This document shows, one piece after another, positions 59,765-64,000 of a stretch of 64,000 nt of DNA (position 1 is the first letter of the stretch; each line of letters starts with the position of its first letter). The DNA lies in contig NZ_JAERSG010000006.1 of the NCBI RefSeq assembly GCF_016735675.1, forward strand, positions 62,001 through 126,000, given 5' to 3'. The notes under the pieces were generated by a model. That model was not told where the DNA came from, searched no databases, and saw nothing but the letters and a program-made list of their open reading frames with translations. The DNA comes from Nocardioides baculatus (GTDB lineage: Bacteria > Actinomycetota > Actinomycetes > Propionibacteriales > Nocardioidaceae). Made by a program: the position numbers and the translations under genes.

Positions 59765-60130
59765 TCAGGCGAGGATCAGCCAGAGACCGATCGCGGTGGG
59801 GACGACCCCGAGCAGGAGCCAGGGGGAGGCCACGCGCTTGCCGTGGATGGCCAGCCCGGCAGCCACGGCACCCGCGCCGAAGATGCCGGAGATGACGGCC
59901 AGGCCGACGCGTGAGCTGGTCGGGCCGTCGAGCATCACGGAGGCGACGAGGATGCCGACCACGAGGTGGATGATCGTCGTCACGGCGAGCACCGACATGA
60001 CCCAGCGCTGCACGCGGGCGAGGTCGCGGGCGTCCTTCTCGGGGTCCTTGATGACCTGGCGCGGCGCGTTCATGTCGAGCAGGTGGCCGCGGCCCTTCTC
60101 CTGACGACGTGCGGGGACGCTGCTGGCCAT
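59765..60130 (-). CDS. small membrane protein
   Basis: The 121-residue protein has a polar N-terminus followed by about three hydrophobic helices (roughly residues 44-66, 74-95 and 100-120). I cannot name a family. ATG 60130 has GGGAGG about 9 nt upstream, which rules out the longer frame starting at 60184. It converges on glgP. Confidence 0.65.
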   Translation of the reverse strand: MASSVPARRQEKGRGHLLDMNAPRQVIKDPEKDARDLARVQRWVMSVLAVTTIIHLVVGILVASVMLDGPTSSRVGLAVISGIFGAGAVAAGLAIHGKRVASPWLLLGVVPTAIGLWLILA

Positions 60131-60228
60131 GCGCCCATCCTCCCAGTCGCGCCTGCGTACGTCGATTCGGTGCAGACTGCGCAAGTGCGATCAAGCCGGG
60201 AGGTCCGCGCCGCTCCAGGGTGGTGGAC

Positions 60229-61137
60229 ATGACGACAGCGGCCGACACCTTCGCTGCGTTCCTCGACACCCTGGGCGAGACCCTCGACCTCGGTGCCGAC
60301 GAGCGGGCGCGGCGGCTCCACCTGTCCCGCTTCCACCTCGACCGGGTGGTCTCGGCGACGGGCGGGGAGCCACCGGAGCGGATGCGCCGACGGCTCCTGC
60401 TGGAGCGGGCGGCGTACCGCCTCGTGACCAGCGAGCACCCGGTGGTCGACGTCGCGTTCGAGGCGGGCTACGGCTCGCACGAGGCGTTCACCCGGGCGTT
60501 CGCGCGGGAGTACGGGAGTGCCCCCAGCCACTGGCGTCAGCACCCCACCCGGACCCAGATCGACGGTCCGAGCGGCGTGCACTTCCACCCGCCCGGCAGC
60601 CTGCGGCTGCCGACCACCCGAAAGGTGACCCCGATGGACCTGATGACGCGCATGATCGAGCACCACGTCTGGCTGACCGGTGAGCTCCTCGAGCGGGCTG
60701 CCCGCCTCACCGACGAGCAGCTCGACGCCCCGATCGAGGTGCCCATCGGCACGATCGACGACGACATGTCCCTCCGCTCGGTGCTGGGCCGGCTCGTGGG
60801 CCAGCTCGCCCAGTGGAACGCCGCGGCCACGCAGCGGTCCTACGACTGGGACCAGGAGCGGGGCAAGTCCGTCAGCACCCTGCGTCGCGAGCTGGCCGAG
60901 GAGGGCCCGGCGTTCCTCGAGCAGGTACGCACGACGGTCGAGGAGGGCCGGCTCGACGACACCTTCGTCGACGTCACCTGCGACCCGCCGACGGTGTTCA
61001 CCTACGGCGGGATGATCGCCCACGTCCTGACGTTCGCTGCCGTGCGCCGACTCGTCGTGCTGGGTGCGTACGAGACGCTCGGCATCACCGACCTCGACGC
61101 GGGCGACCCGGCGCACTGGGTGGCGCAGCCCGCCTAG
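60229..61137 (+). CDS. AraC-type regulator fused to DinB-like domain
   Basis: The 302-residue protein opens with an AraC/XylS DNA-binding domain (about residues 15-105: RLHLSRFHLDRVVSATGG, VVDVAFEAGYGSHEAFTRAF). A C-terminal four-helix DinB/mycothiol-transferase-like domain (about 130-300) follows, beginning MDLMTRMIEHHVWLTGELLERA. The histidine pair in EHHVW is where DinB-fold proteins bind metal. AraC domains fused to such sensors probably respond to a small molecule. ATG 60229 has AGGGTGG upstream. Convergent with glgX, 1 bp apart. Confidence 0.8.
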   Translation: MTTAADTFAAFLDTLGETLDLGADERARRLHLSRFHLDRVVSATGGEPPERMRRRLLLERAAYRLVTSEHPVVDVAFEAGYGSHEAFTRAFAREYGSAPSHWRQHPTRTQIDGPSGVHFHPPGSLRLPTTRKVTPMDLMTRMIEHHVWLTGELLERAARLTDEQLDAPIEVPIGTIDDDMSLRSVLGRLVGQLAQWNAAATQRSYDWDQERGKSVSTLRRELAEEGPAFLEQVRTTVEEGRLDDTFVDVTCDPPTVFTYGGMIAHVLTFAAVRRLVVLGAYETLGITDLDAGDPAHWVAQPA

Positions 61138-61138
61138 C

Positions 61139-63331
61139 TCAGGTCTGGCGCAGCACCAGCACCGACTGCGCCTGCAGCTCCAGCGAGCTGCCGGCCAGGA
61201 TGGGGGTGCCCACGGCGATCTCGGCGTTGGTCGAGAGCACCACCTCGCCGTGGTGCACCCACTGGTTGTCCGGCAGGGTGAGCTTCACGTCGTCGTGACC
61301 GGCGTTGAGCCAGATCATGAAGGACTTGTCGCGCACCTGCTCGCCGCGGGGCCCGGGGTAGCGCAGGGGAGCGCCGTTGAGGAACATCCCGACGGTGCGG
61401 CACGAGTCGTCGTTCCAGTCGTCGGTGGACATCTCGCGGCCGTCGGGGTGCACCCAGACGAGGTCCTTGATGCCGCCCTTGATGGTCGGCCGGCCCTCGA
61501 ACCAGTGCCGCTGGCGCAGGGCCGGGTGCTCGCGCCGGAGCCGCAGCGCGGTCTTGGTGATCTCGTAGACGTCGAGCCACGCGTCGTCGGGACGCCAGTC
61601 GATCCACGAGGTCTCGTTGTCCTGGACGTAGGCGTTGTTGTTGCCGCCCTGGGTGCGGCCGCGCTCGTCGCCCGCCGTCAGCATCGGGACGCCGCTGGAG
61701 AAGCAGAGCGTCGCCATCAGGTTGGCGGCCTGGCGACGGCGCAGCGCGACGATCGACTCGTCGTCGGTCTCGCCCTCGGCTCCGTGGTTCCACGACCGGT
61801 TGTTGTCGGTCCCGTCGCGGTTGTCCTCGCCGTTGGCGCCGTTGTGCTTGTGGTTGTAGGACACCAGGTCGCGCAGGGTGAAGCCGTCGTGGGCGGTGAT
61901 GAAGTTGACCGAGGCGTAGGGCGAGCGGCCGTCGTCGGCATAGAGGTCGCTCGACCCGGCGAGCCGCGTCGCCACCGTGCGTACGCCGGCCGCGTGCCCG
62001 CGCCAGAAGTCGCGCATCGTGTCGCGGAACTGGTCGTTCCACTCGATCCACGGCGGCGGGAACTCACCCACCCGGTAGCCGTCCATCGAGGCGTCCCACG
62101 GCTCGGCGACGAGCTTGACGTGCCGCAGCACCGGGTCCTGGCCGATGGCGGTGATCAGGTGGCTGCCCATGTCGACCACCTGGTTGGTGCGCGTCAGGGC
62201 GCTCATCAGGTCGAAGCGGAAGCCGTCGACGTGCATCTCGTTGACCCAGTAGCGCAGCGAGTCGAGGATCAGCCGCAGGCTCTGGGTGTGGGTCGCGTCG
62301 ACGGTGTTGCCGCAGCCCGTCACGTCCCAGTAGGTGTCGGCCATCGGCTCGGCGTCGTCGTCCCCGTCGCCGGGCGGCGGCACGACGCGCTGGTAGTAGC
62401 CGAGGTCGTCGAGTCCGCGGAAGCTCAGGGTCGGGCCGAGCGGACCGGCCTCGGCGGTGTGGTTGTAGACCACGTCGAGGATGACCTCGAGCCCCGCCCT
62501 GTGGAAGGCCTTCACCATGTCCTTGAACTCGGTGACCTGCTGGCCGCGGTCCCCGGACGAGCTGTAGGCGTTGTGGGGCGCGAAGAACCCCACCGAGTTG
62601 TAGCCCCAGTAGTTGGTCATCCCGTTGGCCAGCAGCGCGGTCTCGGAGAAGAACTGGTGGACCGGCAGGAGCTCGACGGCGGTGACGCCGAGGTCGCGGA
62701 GGTAGTCGGTGACCGCGGGCGTGGCGAGTCCGGCGTACGTCCCCCGCAGGTGCTCGGGCACGCGGTCGTGCAGTGCCGTCATGCCCTTGACGTGCATCTC
62801 GTAGATCACGGTGTCGCGCCAGCGCCGACGCGGCGGGGTGTCAGCGCCCCACTGGAACTCGTCGTGGACGACGACGCTGCGCGGCACGTAGTCCGCCGAG
62901 TCGACGTCGTTGCGCACCGTCGGGTCGTCGCGGTCGTGGTCGAAGATGGCGTCGTCGACGACCAGGTCGCCCGAGACCGCCTTGCCGTAGGGGTCGAGCA
63001 GCAGCTTGGCCGCGTTGAACCGCATGCCGGTCGCGAGGTCCCACGGACCGTCCGCGCGGTAGCCGTAGCAGCGTCCGGGGGCGACACCCGGGATGGCGCC
63101 GTGCCAGACGCCGAGCGTCGACTCGGTGAGCAGGTGCCGCTCCTCGGCCCCGTCGTCGTCGAACAGGCACACCCACACGCGGCGGGCGGCGGGTGCGTAG
63201 ACCGCGAAGTTCGTCGACTCGCGCGACCAGGTGGCGCCCAGCGGGAAGTGACGGCCGGGCCAGACGTCTCTCGTCTCGCCGTCGTGGTTCCAGACCGATG
63301 CGATGTCAGGGGGCGGTGTCACCCGGGTCAT
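61139..63331 (-). CDS. glgX: glycogen debranching enzyme
   Basis: Hydrolyses alpha-1,6 branches left after phosphorylase action. The 730-residue GH13_11 protein has an N-terminal carbohydrate-binding fold (FPLGATWSRESTNFAVYAP), VIYEMHVKGMT, nucleophile Asp374 (GFRFDLMSAL), acid/base Glu410 (LVAEPWD) and FITAHDGFTLRDLVSYN. The ATG at 63331 gives a normal beginning, MTRVTPPPD, and the longer frame is unsupported. It partners with glgP in glucan breakdown but is not in the glgE operon. Confidence 0.94.
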   Translation of the reverse strand: MTRVTPPPDIASVWNHDGETRDVWPGRHFPLGATWSRESTNFAVYAPAARRVWVCLFDDDGAEERHLLTESTLGVWHGAIPGVAPGRCYGYRADGPWDLATGMRFNAAKLLLDPYGKAVSGDLVVDDAIFDHDRDDPTVRNDVDSADYVPRSVVVHDEFQWGADTPPRRRWRDTVIYEMHVKGMTALHDRVPEHLRGTYAGLATPAVTDYLRDLGVTAVELLPVHQFFSETALLANGMTNYWGYNSVGFFAPHNAYSSSGDRGQQVTEFKDMVKAFHRAGLEVILDVVYNHTAEAGPLGPTLSFRGLDDLGYYQRVVPPPGDGDDDAEPMADTYWDVTGCGNTVDATHTQSLRLILDSLRYWVNEMHVDGFRFDLMSALTRTNQVVDMGSHLITAIGQDPVLRHVKLVAEPWDASMDGYRVGEFPPPWIEWNDQFRDTMRDFWRGHAAGVRTVATRLAGSSDLYADDGRSPYASVNFITAHDGFTLRDLVSYNHKHNGANGEDNRDGTDNNRSWNHGAEGETDDESIVALRRRQAANLMATLCFSSGVPMLTAGDERGRTQGGNNNAYVQDNETSWIDWRPDDAWLDVYEITKTALRLRREHPALRQRHWFEGRPTIKGGIKDLVWVHPDGREMSTDDWNDDSCRTVGMFLNGAPLRYPGPRGEQVRDKSFMIWLNAGHDDVKLTLPDNQWVHHGEVVLSTNAEIAVGTPILAGSSLELQAQSVLVLRQT

Positions 63332-63424
63332 TGTGGTGGACTCGCCACTGCACGGCACAATGCGACGTCTCACTGCGACGTCCGCATCGCATCACGCATC
63401 TCCCACCCACTCTCAGGAGCAGCC

Positions 63425-64000
63425 ATGGAGTTCGTCTCGATCGACGTGACCGACGGGGTCGCCGTGCTCCGGCTTGACCGGCCCAAGATGAACGCCATCA
63501 GCGTGCAGGTGCAGGCCGACCTCCGCGAGGCCGCCGCCGAGCTGACCGAGCGCGACGACGTACGCGCCGTGGTGGTGTGGGGCGGCGAGCGGGTCTTCGC
63601 CGCCGGCAACGACGTCAAGGAGATGGCGGAGGTCTCCTACGCCGAGATGGTGCGGATCGCCGACTCCGCGAGCTCCGCCACCACCGCGATTGCCCGGATC
63701 CCCAAGCCCGTCATCGCGGCCGTCAACGGCTACGCCCTGGGCGGGGGCTGCGAGCTCGCGCTCGCCGCGGACCTGCGCTTCGCCGCGGAGGACGCGGTCT
63801 TCGGCCAGCCCGAGGTGCTGCTCGGGATCATCCCCGGCGCCGGCGGCACGCAGCGCCTGTCCCGACTGGTCGGTACGTCGACCGCGAAGGACCTGATCTT
63901 CACCGGTCGCTTCGTCAAGGCCGACGAGGCGCTGCGGATCGGCCTCGTCGACCGCGTCGTGGCCGCCGAGCAGGTGCTCGACGAGGCGGTGTCGTACGCC
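63425..64000 (+). CDS. enoyl-CoA hydratase/isomerase, 3' end outside window
   Basis: Hydrates trans-2-enoyl-CoA to 3-hydroxyacyl-CoA. The visible 192 residues show the crotonase fold with the oxyanion-hole region AAGNDVKEM, and both catalytic glutamates: Glu110 (LGGGCELAL) and Glu130 (FGQPEVLLG). PGAGGTQRL follows. AGGAG (63415-63419) is 5 nt before ATG 63425. The gene runs off the window. It may supply crotonyl-CoA for the Ccr pathway or act in beta-oxidation. Confidence 0.9.
   Translation, partial: MEFVSIDVTDGVAVLRLDRPKMNAISVQVQADLREAAAELTERDDVRAVVVWGGERVFAAGNDVKEMAEVSYAEMVRIADSASSATTAIARIPKPVIAAVNGYALGGGCELALAADLRFAAEDAVFGQPEVLLGIIPGAGGTQRLSRLVGTSTAKDLIFTGRFVKADEALRIGLVDRVVAAEQVLDEAVSYA

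Overview
This window is a contiguous piece of a high-GC actinobacterial chromosome, most like Nocardioides or a close Nocardioidaceae relative. The family is inferred from gene order and gene content, with no phylogeny run. Supporting signs: GTG starts are frequent, nearly every gene carries a long GC-rich antisense shadow frame, and the neighbourhood is typically actinobacterial. That neighbourhood is a glycosyltransferase end, the atp operon, a DUF2550 gene, a PduO-type cobalamin adenosyltransferase and nucS, followed by GlgE-type glucan metabolism. No tRNA, rRNA, CRISPR array, prophage, transposase or integrase was found.

Layout. 1-8042: complete F-type ATP synthase operon (accessory genes, atpB-E-F-H-A-G-D-C) closed by a perfect 14-bp hairpin terminator. 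8071-18064: small actinobacterial genes, a LacI regulator and divergent MFS permease with two operators between them, cobalamin adenosyltransferase, STAS protein, ethylmalonyl-CoA mutase, D-amino-acid oxidase, phosphatase, exonuclease and the mismatch endonuclease nucS, plus an intergenic repeat cluster next to a broken gene. 18089-31994: GNAT-MOSC fusion, double 3-hydroxybutyryl-CoA dehydrogenase, large LuxR-type ATPase regulator, transporters, hydrolase, CGNR regulator with EamA permease, and a coiled-coil protein with an AI-2E-type membrane protein. 32143-36298: crotonyl-CoA carboxylase/reductase, methylmalonyl-CoA epimerase, acetyl-CoA acetyltransferase and MeaB, the second half of an ethylmalonyl-CoA pathway set. 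36289-43093: roadblock-like protein, degenerate SDR, GtrA, thioredoxin-TPR protein, pyruvate phosphate dikinase and NUDIX hydrolase. 43122-46035: cupredoxin-multicopper oxidase fusion divergent from a secreted possible copper protein. 46039-63331: glgE-treS-mak-glgB operon, M36 metalloprotease, glgP, an AraC-DinB protein and glgX. 63425-64000: start of an enoyl-CoA hydratase.

How the genes fit together. Two metabolic themes dominate. (1) C2 assimilation and acyl-CoA handling: thiolase, 3-hydroxybutyryl-CoA dehydrogenase, enoyl-CoA hydratase, Ccr, epimerase, B12-dependent mutase, its MeaB chaperone and the adenosyltransferase that makes its cofactor. (2) Trehalose-to-glucan storage: TreS, maltokinase, GlgE and GlgB build alpha-glucan, and GlgP with GlgX break it down.

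A recurring non-coding pattern is a TANNNT -10-like hexamer 6-8 nt before a start codon with no Shine-Dalgarno sequence. This suggests many leaderless transcripts. In two places divergent leaderless promoters overlap within 24-38 bp. I saw no clearly undescribed multi-gene system. The most unusual items are those compact divergent promoters, the intergenic repeat cluster beside a broken gene, the paired copper proteins, the SDR without catalytic residues and several domain fusions.
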